Assembly (NCBI GenBank): GCA_910574745.1
Contig: CAJTCE010000007.1
Location: 62,001 to 126,000 of the forward strand
From: Lachnospiraceae bacterium
GTDB taxonomy: Bacteria > Bacillota > Clostridia > Lachnospirales > Lachnospiraceae
Reading direction: 5' to 3'
Length of the DNA: 64,000 nt
Part shown: piece after piece, positions 52,612 to 61,168 of the stretch
How positions within the stretch are numbered: position 1 is the first letter of the stretch
Layout of the letters: every line of letters begins with the position of its first letter
The notes under the pieces: generated by a model
The model's database searches: none
The model's input: only the letters and a program-made list of their open reading frames with translations
Told to the model about the DNA's origin: nothing
Program-made: the position numbers and the translations under genes

Positions 52612-53244
52612 TTAATGTACTTTTATAATCCGTATTTCAGAAGCATAAAAAATATCATTTTCAAAATAACCCTTTAATTGACAATCCAAATGTTCCTCCA
52701 GATCTTTTGAACCGGCATCCGTATCCTCATGACGTTTGCCGTTATCATATATGTTTCTGATGTAAAAATAAGTAGTATCGTCATAAACGACTTGAAACAG
52801 TTCAGAATCATCGAGAGTTGATTCACTGGAAGGGCTGCTGCTGACAATTGAACCGTCCTCAAGAAATTTGTTTTGGACTTCCGCCGCATAAAAAGAACCT
52901 TCATCCAGTTTCCATACGATGCATTCAAAATCCGCATCAAGGTATTCTGCCAGTTCCGGATCAAGGACATGCCATTTACCGTTATTGTTTTCAGTGTCGG
53001 AAGTTCCGGTTATTTGTTTCGGCTCGTCTGTTGGCGTTTCGGTATCCGGTGTAGCTGTCGGTTTATCTGTTGGCGTTTCGGTATTCTGTACATCTTCCGG
53101 TTCATCAGTTGGTATTTGGCCTTCTGTGGAAGCAGGTTCAGGGTTTTGATTGGAAGCGGGGGAAGAGCTGCATCCTATCATTGCCAGACAGAGTATGGAC
53201 GTAAGGGTTAACAGTAAAATCATTTTCTTCAGTTTCTTTTTCAT
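52612..53244 (-). CDS. Putative lipoprotein with TETPTDEP-type repeats
   Basis: A 210-residue secreted protein. Basic start KKKLKK, hydrophobic core (9-23) and lipobox MIGC (C25) mark a lipoprotein. Residues 26-88 are a Thr/Pro/Glu/Asp-rich linker with repeated TETPTD(K/E)P units, encoded by near-identical DNA repeats. The rest (about 90-210) is a small acidic domain with no recognised family (KWHVLDPELAEYLDADFECI...). It is not part of the ABC operon, since a strong terminator separates them. Confidence 0.8.
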   Translation of the reverse strand: MKKKLKKMILLLTLTSILCLAMIGCSSSPASNQNPEPASTEGQIPTDEPEDVQNTETPTDKPTATPDTETPTDEPKQITGTSDTENNNGKWHVLDPELAEYLDADFECIVWKLDEGSFYAAEVQNKFLEDGSIVSSSPSSESTLDDSELFQVVYDDTTYFYIRNIYDNGKRHEDTDAGSKDLEEHLDCQLKGYFENDIFYASEIRIIKVH

Positions 53245-53273
53245 TCAGTAAACCTCCTGTTGTTGTTAAAATT

Positions 53274-53299
53274 TCCGGTCTGGAAATACTTGGACCGGA
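53274..53299 (-). other. Leader hairpin before the lipoprotein gene
   Basis: TCCGGTC (53274-53280) pairs with GACCGGA (53293-53299), loop 12 nt, lying between a TGCTATTAT extended -10 (53308-53316, minus strand) and the ribosome site AGGAGG. The downstream AATTTT gives it a weak terminator look. The remaining 53317-53473 stretch is AT-rich without a recognisable gene. Confidence 0.45.
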
Positions 53300-53473
53300 T
53301 ATTTTCATATAATAGCAGAGGTATCTTTAAAATTTCTCTAAAGGTGTTTAGAAAAATACTTTTTTATTTATTGATGCAATGCTAAGATTAGAATAGAGTG
53401 GAAAAATGGCAATAGAACCAGATAAGGAATCAGTAATAAAATAATAAAAAGTTTGTTTTGGAGAAAAAATTTT

Positions 53474-54217
53474 ATGGATAAAAAATACATAGATGAAACT
53501 ATTAAATCATATTTATTAAATCGCTTAAATTGCAAACCGGAGGATTTTGAAAAAGAAGGTGCGGTTTTTGTTGAGAACAATGAAAGGAAATTTCCTTTTC
53601 TGGAAATCTGCACTATGGGACAGGCAGTCCTTGTCTCTGCATCTGGTACGCTTATTCCAAAAATACAAAAGCTCTTGGAAAATAAAAGCAGGGATGAAAT
53701 ATTTGAAAATCCTTTTATATATGGTCAGTCCATATATTATATTCCTGATTTTAAGATATTTAAAAAGTTAGCTTTGGATAACAATTTTCAATATGAATTA
53801 CTGGAAGGGAAGGAAATTCAAAAATTAAACGGAATAAGCGGTTTTGAAAATTCCCTGGCGTTTGATAAAGATGGAAATACATCAACCTGTATTGTGTTTT
53901 ACGCAATAAAAAATCATGAAATAGTCGCTTTGGCAGGGGCATCTATGGATAATGAAAAAATGTGGGAATTAGGTATTGATGTAAAGCCTGAATATAGAAG
54001 AAACGGATTAGGCGCCATATTGATCAGCAATTTAGCAGATGCTATTTTGGAAAAAGGTGTGATACCATTTTATTGTGCGTCCACTACAAATATCAGTTCT
54101 CAGGCGGTTGCCCATAGAAGCGGATTTATGCCTTGTTTTGTAACTACTTATGGGAATATATTGGATGGAAGTTCGGTATATGATGAAATTTTGAAAGGAC
54201 TTCTATTTTATAGATGA
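53474..54217 (+). CDS. GNAT-family N-acetyltransferase
   Basis: A 247-residue protein. The C-terminal half holds the GNAT core: MWELGIDVKPEYRRNGLGAI carries the acetyl-CoA loop (R-R-N-G-L-G), then the ISSQAVAHRSGF motif. The N-terminal half (1-130) is a separate conserved part of unknown role. The acceptor substrate is unknown. ATG 53474 is chosen, with GGAG 10 nt upstream. It is the first plus-strand gene after a 229-nt gap. Confidence 0.85.
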   Translation: MDKKYIDETIKSYLLNRLNCKPEDFEKEGAVFVENNERKFPFLEICTMGQAVLVSASGTLIPKIQKLLENKSRDEIFENPFIYGQSIYYIPDFKIFKKLALDNNFQYELLEGKEIQKLNGISGFENSLAFDKDGNTSTCIVFYAIKNHEIVALAGASMDNEKMWELGIDVKPEYRRNGLGAILISNLADAILEKGVIPFYCASTTNISSQAVAHRSGFMPCFVTTYGNILDGSSVYDEILKGLLFYR

Positions 54218-54222
54218 GAATA

Positions 54223-54251
54223 TTGACAAACATATGTTCACATTTTATAAT
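54223..54251 (+). promoter_or_regulatory. Consensus promoter before a leader ORF and GNAT gene
   Basis: TTGACA (54223-54228), 17 nt, TATAAT (54246-54251) is a perfect sigma-A consensus. The spacer contains the palindrome AACATATGTT (54229-54238), a possible operator. Transcription would begin about 40 nt before the 21-codon ORF. Confidence 0.85.
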
Positions 54252-54297
54252 AACAAAACATCCTATTTTTTATTAAAGTAAGAGAGGAAGGACAAAC

Positions 54298-54363
54298 ATG
54301 ATATGTTCAAATAATCGCAAATTATGTTTAAGCGGATGGTATAAGTATTATATAAAAACATAA
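54298..54363 (+). CDS. Possible leader peptide, 21 aa
   Basis: A 21-codon ORF (MICSNNRKLCLSGWYKYYIK plus T) has a strong ribosome site, AGAGGAAGGA, 7 nt upstream and follows a consensus promoter. It ends 45 nt before the GNAT gene. It has two Cys, one Trp and three Tyr. Strong signals in front of so short a frame suggest a regulatory leader peptide, but it may also be chance. The GNAT gene has its own AGGAG site. Confidence 0.45.
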   Translation: MICSNNRKLCLSGWYKYYIKT

Positions 54364-54408
54364 TAGGTTAATTATGAAATGCAAATATATGATTATAGGA
54401 GAATATAA

Positions 54409-54927
54409 ATGAATTTACACTTTAGATTAGCAGAACTTTCCGATTTAGACAAAGTTTTTCAAGTCTTTGAATCAGCCATAAAAAATATGATTTCACAGAA
54501 TATCCTGCAATGGGATGAACTTTATCCGCAAAAAAGCGATCTTCGAGAAGATATTTTAAAAAAAGAATTGTACATAGGCATTCTGGATGGGGAAATTGCT
54601 TCGGTTTATGTATTAAATAATGAATGCGACGAACAATATAAAAACGGAAACTGGGAATATCCAAATGCTTCCTATAAGGTAGTTCACAGATTATGCGTAG
54701 ATCCCAGATTTCAAAACCGGGGAGTCGGGAGGGAAACGGTTCGGTATATTGAGGAAACTGTAAGGGAAATGAGGATTCAGTCCATCCGGCTGGATGCTTT
54801 TACAGAAAATCCCTATTCTCTCCGTATGTATAAAAAAGCGGAATACAAAATAGTAGGACATGCGGATTGGAGAAAAGGGAGATTTTATCTGATGGAAAAA
54901 GGAGTATGCAATTATGACAGCAAATGA
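54409..54927 (+). CDS. GNAT-family N-acetyltransferase (second)
   Basis: A 172-residue GNAT enzyme covering the whole fold: LAELSDLDKVFQVFESA at the start, the acetyl-CoA loop in LCVDPRFQNRGVGRETVRYI (about 96-115), and LDAFTENPYSLRMYKKAEYK. The substrate is not evident. Its stop overlaps the start of the aminopeptidase gene by 14 nt, so the two form an operon with the promoter at 54223. Confidence 0.9.
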   Translation: MNLHFRLAELSDLDKVFQVFESAIKNMISQNILQWDELYPQKSDLREDILKKELYIGILDGEIASVYVLNNECDEQYKNGNWEYPNASYKVVHRLCVDPRFQNRGVGRETVRYIEETVREMRIQSIRLDAFTENPYSLRMYKKAEYKIVGHADWRKGRFYLMEKGVCNYDSK

Positions 54928-56740
54928 AAAGATCCATTCCCTGCGGCAGGAAATGAAAAAGGAAAATATGGCAGCTTATTATGTTCCAACAGATGATTTC
55001 CACGGTTCGGAATATGTAAGCGGTTATTTTAAATGCCGGGAATATTTATCGGGATTTACAGGTTCGGCGGGAGTTTTGGTCGTAACCCATGATTTTGCGG
55101 GATTGTGGACGGACGGAAGGTACTTTATTCAGGCAAAACAGCAGTTGGAGAATACGGAAATTGAATTGATGAAAATGGGCGAACCGGATGTACCTACCGT
55201 GGAAGAATTTCTGGCGGAAAATTTGAAACCGGGAGACATATTAGGATTCGACGGCAGATGCGTAAACGGCGGATTTGTCAAAGAACTGAAAGAGAAGCTT
55301 TCTTCAAAAGAGATTTTCTTTGAAGGAAGTTATGATTTAGTGGACAGATTCTGGAGTGAACGCCCGAAGCTTTTTTTTCATCCTGTTTGGGAATTGGAAT
55401 TATCCCAAAGCGGGATTTCCAGAAGGGAGAAGCTGGCTTTAATAAGAGAGAAGATGGAAGAGAAGGGGGCGAATGCCCATTTATTGACTACCCTTGAGGA
55501 TATTGCATGGTTGCTGAATTTGCGGGGAGAAGATATCCATTGCAATCCGGTGTTTTTGTCTTATCTTTATATAACAAAGGATGATTGCATTTTATTTGCA
55601 GGCAACAGGGAGAGGGATACAGAGGTTTTTTCAAAGGATATCCGGCAGCATTTGTCAGAGGATGGCGTCAGATTGCAATGTTATAAAGATGTTTATGAGT
55701 TTACTGCCGGACTGAGTGCTAAAAAAGTCTTATTAAACCCCAAAACAGTGAATCAAAGGTTGCTTGATAATCTCTCTGTTCATTGTAGTCTAATATCTTC
55801 AGGAAATTTTACAACTGCTTTGAAAGCATTGAAAAATGAAACCGAGTTATGCAATATGAGAAATGCTCATATAAAGGACGGCGCTGCCGTAACAAAATTT
55901 CTTTATTATATGAAGGAATATAAAAAGGATTTAGCGGCGGGGCAATGGAAAGGAGATCCTTTGACGGAAATCAAAGCGGCGGAAATTCTGGAAGGCTTTC
56001 GAAAGAAGCAGGATGGATATTTAGGTCCCAGCTTTGATCCTATTATGGCTTACGGAGAACATGGAGCCATTGTCCATTATTCTGCTGCTAAAGAAACGGA
56101 TGCGGCTTTAAAGGCGGAAAGATTTCTGCTTTCGGATACGGGAGGTCATTATAAGGATGGCACGACGGATATTACCAGGACAATTTCTCTGGCAGCAGGT
56201 TCTTTATCAGAGGAAGAAAAGCGGCATTATACCCTTGTGTTAAAAGCAAATCTGGCTCTGCTTTCGGCAAAATTTCCAAAAGGAGTCTGCGGAAACAGTC
56301 TGGATACTCTGGCAAGAGAACCCTTGTGGGCGGAAGGTCTGGATTTTAACCATGGAACAGGGCATGGAGTAGGATATATTTTGAGCGTTCATGAAGGACC
56401 CAATGCGTTCCGTACTTACAGAGGAAAAGGGAAAGCTGACATGACAGCTATTGTGCCCGGAATGATTACCTCTGATGAACCGGGATTGTATTTTGAGGGA
56501 AAATATGGAATCCGGTTGGAAAACCTTATAGAATGTGTGGAGGAAGAAAACGGCTTTTACGGCTTTAGACCCTTGACTTTTGTGCCTTTTGACAGGGAGT
56601 CCATAGACCCTTCTTTATTAAATAATCATGAAAAAAATATTTTAAACTCCTATCATAAGCAAGTTTATGATAAAATAAACATATGTTTAGGGGAAAAAGA
56701 AAAAGAATGGTTAAAAGAAGAAACAGCTCCCATAAATTAA
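54914..56740 (+). CDS. M24B Xaa-Pro aminopeptidase
   Basis: A 608-residue aminopeptidase P-type enzyme with two N-terminal creatinase-like domains and a C-terminal pita-bread catalytic domain. Metal ligands appear in DTGGHYKDGTTDITRT (two Asp), HGTGHGVG (His), DEPGLYFEGKYG (Glu) and IRLENL (Glu). It removes N-terminal residues followed by proline from peptides in the cytosol. The length matches the long Xaa-Pro peptidase group. It is translationally coupled to the GNAT gene. Confidence 0.94.
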   Translation: MTANEKIHSLRQEMKKENMAAYYVPTDDFHGSEYVSGYFKCREYLSGFTGSAGVLVVTHDFAGLWTDGRYFIQAKQQLENTEIELMKMGEPDVPTVEEFLAENLKPGDILGFDGRCVNGGFVKELKEKLSSKEIFFEGSYDLVDRFWSERPKLFFHPVWELELSQSGISRREKLALIREKMEEKGANAHLLTTLEDIAWLLNLRGEDIHCNPVFLSYLYITKDDCILFAGNRERDTEVFSKDIRQHLSEDGVRLQCYKDVYEFTAGLSAKKVLLNPKTVNQRLLDNLSVHCSLISSGNFTTALKALKNETELCNMRNAHIKDGAAVTKFLYYMKEYKKDLAAGQWKGDPLTEIKAAEILEGFRKKQDGYLGPSFDPIMAYGEHGAIVHYSAAKETDAALKAERFLLSDTGGHYKDGTTDITRTISLAAGSLSEEEKRHYTLVLKANLALLSAKFPKGVCGNSLDTLAREPLWAEGLDFNHGTGHGVGYILSVHEGPNAFRTYRGKGKADMTAIVPGMITSDEPGLYFEGKYGIRLENLIECVEEENGFYGFRPLTFVPFDRESIDPSLLNNHEKNILNSYHKQVYDKINICLGEKEKEWLKEETAPIN

Positions 56741-56795
56741 TATAGTGAATAAGCAATATAATAGAAATCAGAAAAAGAAAACAAAGGAGGATATT

Positions 56796-57683
56796 ATGGC
56801 TTTTAAAATTATTACAGACTCCGCTTCGGATGTGCCCCGGTCGTTAATTGAGGAATATGATTTACATGTCATTCCCACACCGGTTACCATTGAAGGCACG
56901 GATTATTTTGACGGAAAGACTATTTTTCCCGATGAATTTTATGAAATTCAGGCTAAGGGAAAGGATATTAAAACCTATCACATCAGCCAGTATATGTTTC
57001 AGGAAAATTTTGAACCTTATGCAAAAGCAGGGGATGAGGTATTATATATCTGTTTTTCAACAGGAATTGCCGGAACCTTTCAGGCGGCAAATCTGGCAAA
57101 GGAAGCGGTTTTAGAAGATTATCCCGATTTTAAGATTACGATTATTGATTCCAAATGCGCCTCCATGGGATTCGGACTGGTAGTCAGCAAGCTTTTACAG
57201 ATGCAGAAAAACGGAGCGGATAAGGATTTGATCATTGAAGCGGCACAGTTTTATTGCGACCATATGCGTCATGCCGTTGCGGTACGTACTTTAGAGTATC
57301 TTTATAAGGGAGGAAGGCTCAGCAGAACTTCCGCAGTTGCAGGTACAGTTTTGGATATCAAGCCCATCATTGAGGTGGATGAAAACGGCGCCCTACAGGC
57401 AACGGAGAAGGTCCGTGGCTGGAATAAAGCGGTGCGCAGGGTTGTGGATATTGTAAAAGAAAAGGGAGTAAATTTAGACCAGCAGGTTGTAGGTTTCGTA
57501 TACGGCATGGAAAAAGAAAGCATTGCCAAGGCAGAGGAAATGCTGAAGGCGGAATGCAGCATCAAAGGTTTCATTGAATCAAGAGTGGGTTGTGCTATTG
57601 GGGCCCATACGGGACCTGGAATCATCGGTATAGTGTATCTGGATGAAACCAACATGAAATATGATAAATATCTGGATTCATAA
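56796..57683 (+). CDS. DegV/FakB family fatty-acid-binding protein
   Basis: A 295-residue DegV-fold protein. DegV/FakB proteins bind a fatty acid and present it to FakA kinase. Family motifs are ITDSASDVPRSLIEEY at the N-terminus, the CFSTGIAGTFQAA loop, the IIDSKCASMG segment, and a C-terminal GAHTGPG binding loop. ATG 56796 is chosen because AAAGGAGG lies upstream; a GTG 17 codons earlier is less likely. It is 55 nt after the peptidase gene. Confidence 0.93.
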   Translation: MAFKIITDSASDVPRSLIEEYDLHVIPTPVTIEGTDYFDGKTIFPDEFYEIQAKGKDIKTYHISQYMFQENFEPYAKAGDEVLYICFSTGIAGTFQAANLAKEAVLEDYPDFKITIIDSKCASMGFGLVVSKLLQMQKNGADKDLIIEAAQFYCDHMRHAVAVRTLEYLYKGGRLSRTSAVAGTVLDIKPIIEVDENGALQATEKVRGWNKAVRRVVDIVKEKGVNLDQQVVGFVYGMEKESIAKAEEMLKAECSIKGFIESRVGCAIGAHTGPGIIGIVYLDETNMKYDKYLDS

Positions 57684-57790
57684 AAGGGTATTAGGAAGCA
57701 GAATATCAATCAAAAAATTATTGTGCAAAGATGAAAGATAAAGTATAAAAATAAGAGTAAAGAGACAAAAAATGTAATATTGAGACAAAG

Positions 57791-57819
57791 AATAACCGGC
57801 AGCCTGTCGGTTATTTTTT
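57791..57819 (+). terminator. Terminator after the degV-like gene
   Basis: AATAACCGGC (57791-57800) pairs with TGTCGGTTATT (57805-57815) around a short loop, followed by a T-run (57815-57819). It separates the peptidase/DegV unit from the marR promoter. Confidence 0.75.
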
Positions 57820-57831
57820 ATATTTAGGCTG

Positions 57832-57886
57832 TTGACATTTTTCCTATGAAAGAGTATGATACCGGATAGTCTGATTTAATACTATC
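57832..57886 (+). promoter_or_regulatory. marR-MATE promoter with inverted-repeat operator
   Basis: TTGACA (57832-57837), 17 nt, TATGAT (57855-57860) is a strong promoter. The inverted repeat GATAGT-N10-ACTATC (57865-57886) covers the transcription start, the expected site for repression by the MarR protein encoded next. Confidence 0.82.
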
Positions 57887-57924
57887 TGATTCCAGACATT
57901 ATAAAAAACGAAGAGGGCAAATCA

Positions 57925-58404
57925 ATGAAAAAGATAAATAATAAAGAAAATGGTAAAGAGGATCATAAAAACTGTTCCATAGAGGCTTATTGGGAAACAT
58001 ATAAGGATTTGGACAGGATTTATTCCCGGTTTGCAAAGGAATGCGGTTTATCGGACGGCGAATACTGGGCTTTAGTCATGATCAGGGAGGGCTGCACCAC
58101 ACAGACGCAGATCAGGGAAGAGTTTTCTTTAAACAAGCAGACCATTCATTCGGCAATCAAGCAGCTGGTAAAAAAAGGTTTAATCCGCCTTGAGACGAAG
58201 GAAGATAACCAGCGGGAAAAGAAAATACTTCTTACAAAAGAAGGAGAGGATTTTATTCGAAATCATATTGACGGAATGATACAACTGGAAAAGAAGGCAT
58301 GGGATATGATGAGAAACGAGGAACAAGAGCAGCTCATAGCCCTTTCCCAAAGGTATAATGATTTGCTGGAATCGGAATTGGAAAGGTATTTAAAATCAGA
58401 ATAG
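57925..58404 (+). CDS. MarR-family transcriptional regulator
   Basis: A 159-residue winged-helix repressor. The HTH is TTQTQIREEFSLNKQTIHSA and the wing ETKEDNQREKKILLTKEG. It lies 44 nt before the MATE gene, and an inverted repeat at its promoter suggests it represses both genes until a ligand binds. Ligand unknown. Confidence 0.92.
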   Translation: MKKINNKENGKEDHKNCSIEAYWETYKDLDRIYSRFAKECGLSDGEYWALVMIREGCTTQTQIREEFSLNKQTIHSAIKQLVKKGLIRLETKEDNQREKKILLTKEGEDFIRNHIDGMIQLEKKAWDMMRNEEQEQLIALSQRYNDLLESELERYLKSE

Positions 58405-58448
58405 ATTTTTGATCGCAGAACTTTTAATAAGGAAAAGGAGGAGCAGAC

Positions 58449-59780
58449 ATGAAGATTCAATTATCAGAACATTTTTCTTATTCAAAATTACTTCGTTTTG
58501 TATTTCCGTCAATTGTTATGATGGTTTTTACTTCCATATACGGCGTCATTGACGGACTGTTTGTATCAAATTATGTGGGAAAAGTACCTTTTGCAGCCGT
58601 AAATCTGATTATGCCGTTTTTGATGATTTTAGGCTCTTTGGGTTTTATGATCGGAACCGGGGGAAGCGCCTTTGTGGCAAAAACACTGGGAGAGGGAAAG
58701 GAAGAGGAGGCAAAAAAGCACTTTTCCATGCTGGTATATGTTTCTATAGCAGGCGGTATTATTTTATCGGTGATCGGAATCATCGTAATTCGTCCCCTAA
58801 CAATAGCCATGGGCGCAGAAGGAGAGATGATAGACGCATGTGTGGTATACGGCAGGATTCTGCTGATTGCCATAACTCCCTTTATTTTACAGAATGTGTT
58901 CCAAAGCTTTTTTGTAACGGCGGAAAAACCCCAGCTGGGACTGGGGGTTACAGTTGCGGCAGGACTTACCAATATTTTTTTGGACTTTCTATTTGTTGCC
59001 GTTTTTAAATGGGGATTAGAGGGGGCTGCCATAGCTACTGCTATCAGCCAGTCTGTAGGCGGTTTATTTCCTCTGGTATATTTTATAAAGAAAAATAAAA
59101 CGCCCCTGCAGCTGGTAAAGGCCAAATTTGATAAAAGCGTATTTTTTAAAACCTGCACCAACGGTTCGTCCGAGCTGGCAAGTAATATTTCCATGTCCTT
59201 AGTCAATATGCTGTATAATTTTCAGCTGATGAAGATTGCCGGGGAGGATGGAGTTGCGGCATACGGGGTCATTATGTATGTGAATTTCATATTTATAGCT
59301 ATCTTTTTGGGCTACTCCATTGGCAGCGCGCCTATTGTAAGCTTTCACTACGGAGCAGGAAATCATGATGAATTAAAAAATTTATTGAAAAAAAGCTTGT
59401 TTTTAATCGGAAGCTTCGGTGTTATCTTAACGGTGGCGGCGGTAGGATCGTCGGGATTTCTATCTAAGATATTTGTAGGATATGATAAAGAGCTTTATGA
59501 AATGACCTGCTTTGGATTCCGGCTGTTTTCCCTGTCCTTTTTATTCAGCGGATTGAATATTTTTGGTTCGGCATTTTTTACGGCATTGAACAACGGGGTA
59601 GTTTCCGCATTGATTTCATTTTTAAGGGCTTTTGTCCTGCAGATTATCATGGTGCTGCTGCTTCCTGTTTTCTGGGGAATAGGCGGGATTTGGTTTTCTG
59701 TTGTGGCGGCAGAATTGCTGGCGTTGTTTATTACGCTGTATTTTTTGGCAGCAAAAAGAAAAGATTATCACTATGCTTAA
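58449..59780 (+). CDS. MATE-family multidrug efflux transporter
   Basis: A 443-residue membrane protein of the MATE family (12 helices in two six-helix halves). Motifs include MIGTGGSAFVAKTLGEG in the first half and YSIGSAPIVSFHYGAGN in the second. It exports cationic or toxic compounds using a Na+ or H+ gradient. The upstream MarR gene is the likely regulator. It overlaps nothing downstream and ends convergent to the radical SAM gene. Confidence 0.93.
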   Translation: MKIQLSEHFSYSKLLRFVFPSIVMMVFTSIYGVIDGLFVSNYVGKVPFAAVNLIMPFLMILGSLGFMIGTGGSAFVAKTLGEGKEEEAKKHFSMLVYVSIAGGIILSVIGIIVIRPLTIAMGAEGEMIDACVVYGRILLIAITPFILQNVFQSFFVTAEKPQLGLGVTVAAGLTNIFLDFLFVAVFKWGLEGAAIATAISQSVGGLFPLVYFIKKNKTPLQLVKAKFDKSVFFKTCTNGSSELASNISMSLVNMLYNFQLMKIAGEDGVAAYGVIMYVNFIFIAIFLGYSIGSAPIVSFHYGAGNHDELKNLLKKSLFLIGSFGVILTVAAVGSSGFLSKIFVGYDKELYEMTCFGFRLFSLSFLFSGLNIFGSAFFTALNNGVVSALISFLRAFVLQIIMVLLLPVFWGIGGIWFSVVAAELLALFITLYFLAAKRKDYHYA

Positions 59781-59816
59781 GGCACCGGATGCAGATTACT
59801 GCAAAGCGGAATTTTT

Positions 59817-60449
59817 TTACTGACGAACCACATAGGGGAAAACTTCAATATTTTTAAAGCCCATATTTTTCAGCTTCGTTACGGACTGTTGAATATGGGC
59901 GTCCGTATTATATTCTGGTATTTTCGGAACCCGGATATAAACATGATCCAAAGATACTTTTTCCAAAAGAAGTTTAAGGTTAAGCAGGGTATTATCAATG
60001 GGCATACCGGTATAGGCTTTGTAGACGGAAGGTTCTAAATCCTTTATATCCACAATGTAATCATTTACTACATCCAATACTTTTTCAAGTTTGGCAGAGG
60101 GGACATTTAAAGAGGTTTCTACTGTGAGAGTCCAGTCGGGACCGCAGACTTTTCGGAACTGCCGGATAAAATCAGCGTGCAAAAGCGCCTCTCCGCCTCC
60201 GAAGGTAATCCCGCCGCCCGTTGCCAAAAAATACAAGGCGTCGATTTTTACTTTTTCATAAAGAGTTTCCGGAGACATAGGGATACATTTTTTTAAGGTT
60301 TCGGGATTCCACGCAAGGGGATTTAAACAATAGCGGCATTTTAAGGGGCAGCCGTAAGCGCCGACTAAAGTACTTACGCCTGTCCCGTCTGTGGTCATCC
60401 GATGTCTTTTTATCCCGAAAACGGGAAGAGTAGGGGAGTCTTTATCCAT
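59817..60449 (-). CDS. Radical SAM protein of activase-like type
   Basis: A 210-residue radical SAM enzyme with the cluster motif CPLKCRYC (C34, C38, C41) and the downstream TFGGGEALLHADF glycine-rich SAM motif. It resembles the glycyl-radical-enzyme activase group (short, no extra ferredoxin domain), but no glycyl radical enzyme is encoded nearby. It lies 93 nt downstream of the Cys-rich protein gene in the same direction, so that protein may be its partner or substrate. The reaction is unknown. Confidence 0.85.
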   Translation of the reverse strand: MDKDSPTLPVFGIKRHRMTTDGTGVSTLVGAYGCPLKCRYCLNPLAWNPETLKKCIPMSPETLYEKVKIDALYFLATGGGITFGGGEALLHADFIRQFRKVCGPDWTLTVETSLNVPSAKLEKVLDVVNDYIVDIKDLEPSVYKAYTGMPIDNTLLNLKLLLEKVSLDHVYIRVPKIPEYNTDAHIQQSVTKLKNMGFKNIEVFPYVVRQ

Positions 60450-60542
60450 GCTTTTCTCCTTTTTATCCCCTCCTGAAATACCCTAAAGGGTACAAGAGGG
60501 CAAATTTACATGCAAATTCGGCAACTGACGTGGGATGTTTGA

Positions 60543-61082
60543 TTAGTTTTCAGGATCTATATTGATGTAGCTGATATCGCCTGTCAGGTTGTCTGTATCG
60601 AGGGGTTCATTTGTTTCATCAATACCCTCTTCTCCTTCTACTTTACCTTCTATTTCCGGTTCTTTTTCATTTTCCGGGGAGTTCTGTTCCGATTCTTTAA
60701 GGCTGTCCGACACATTGCCCTCCGGTTCTCCCACATTTGTTTCGGGAATTACTTCGTCCTCCGAATCGTATGGAGCTACATCGACATTGCCGGAAATATC
60801 TTCATATCCGGAATCCGGTGCATTGTTTTCGGTTTCAGATGCACATGCAGTAAGGGAAGCGCATACGCTTATGGAAATGCCGGCTACGGCGACAGCTTTT
60901 CCAAGTCCCTGTCTGATGGCAAGCTCTCTTTCCAAATATCGCAGCTCTGCCTCGCATTTAGGGCAGGTTCCCAAGCAGTCTCCCTGATATTTGCATTGGG
61001 ATACTACATAGGGTATATCGTTTTTTTCTGCAATCTGCCTGCGGATTTCTTTTAGGGCTTTGCATTTTTCTTTACCTTTCAT
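60543..61082 (-). CDS. Cys-rich N-terminal protein with internal lipobox and acidic tail
   Basis: A 179-residue protein of three parts. Residues 1-58 are a basic domain with C7, C30, C36, C40 and C43 (QCKYQGDCLGTCPKCEAEL), which looks like a metal- or cluster-binding motif. Residues 60-80 are a hydrophobic segment ending in a lipobox-like LTAC (C80), unusual for being 80 residues from the start. Residues 81-179 are very acidic with no structure evident. I recall similar proteins beside radical SAM genes in gut Clostridia, but no function is known. Confidence 0.8.
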   Translation of the reverse strand: MKGKEKCKALKEIRRQIAEKNDIPYVVSQCKYQGDCLGTCPKCEAELRYLERELAIRQGLGKAVAVAGISISVCASLTACASETENNAPDSGYEDISGNVDVAPYDSEDEVIPETNVGEPEGNVSDSLKESEQNSPENEKEPEIEGKVEGEEGIDETNEPLDTDNLTGDISYINIDPEN

Positions 61083-61168
61083 AAGCTGTTACCTCCATAA
61101 AATAATGAAATTTCTTTTCTGATAATGATACGGTTAGAATATGGTAAATTTATGGGAAATGTGAAGAT

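Noticed and set aside
53368-53613. 81-codon minus-strand frame overlapping the first GNAT gene start
   Set aside because: Hydrophobic-looking only because it is AT-rich; no ribosome site, and it overlaps the start of a well-supported gene.
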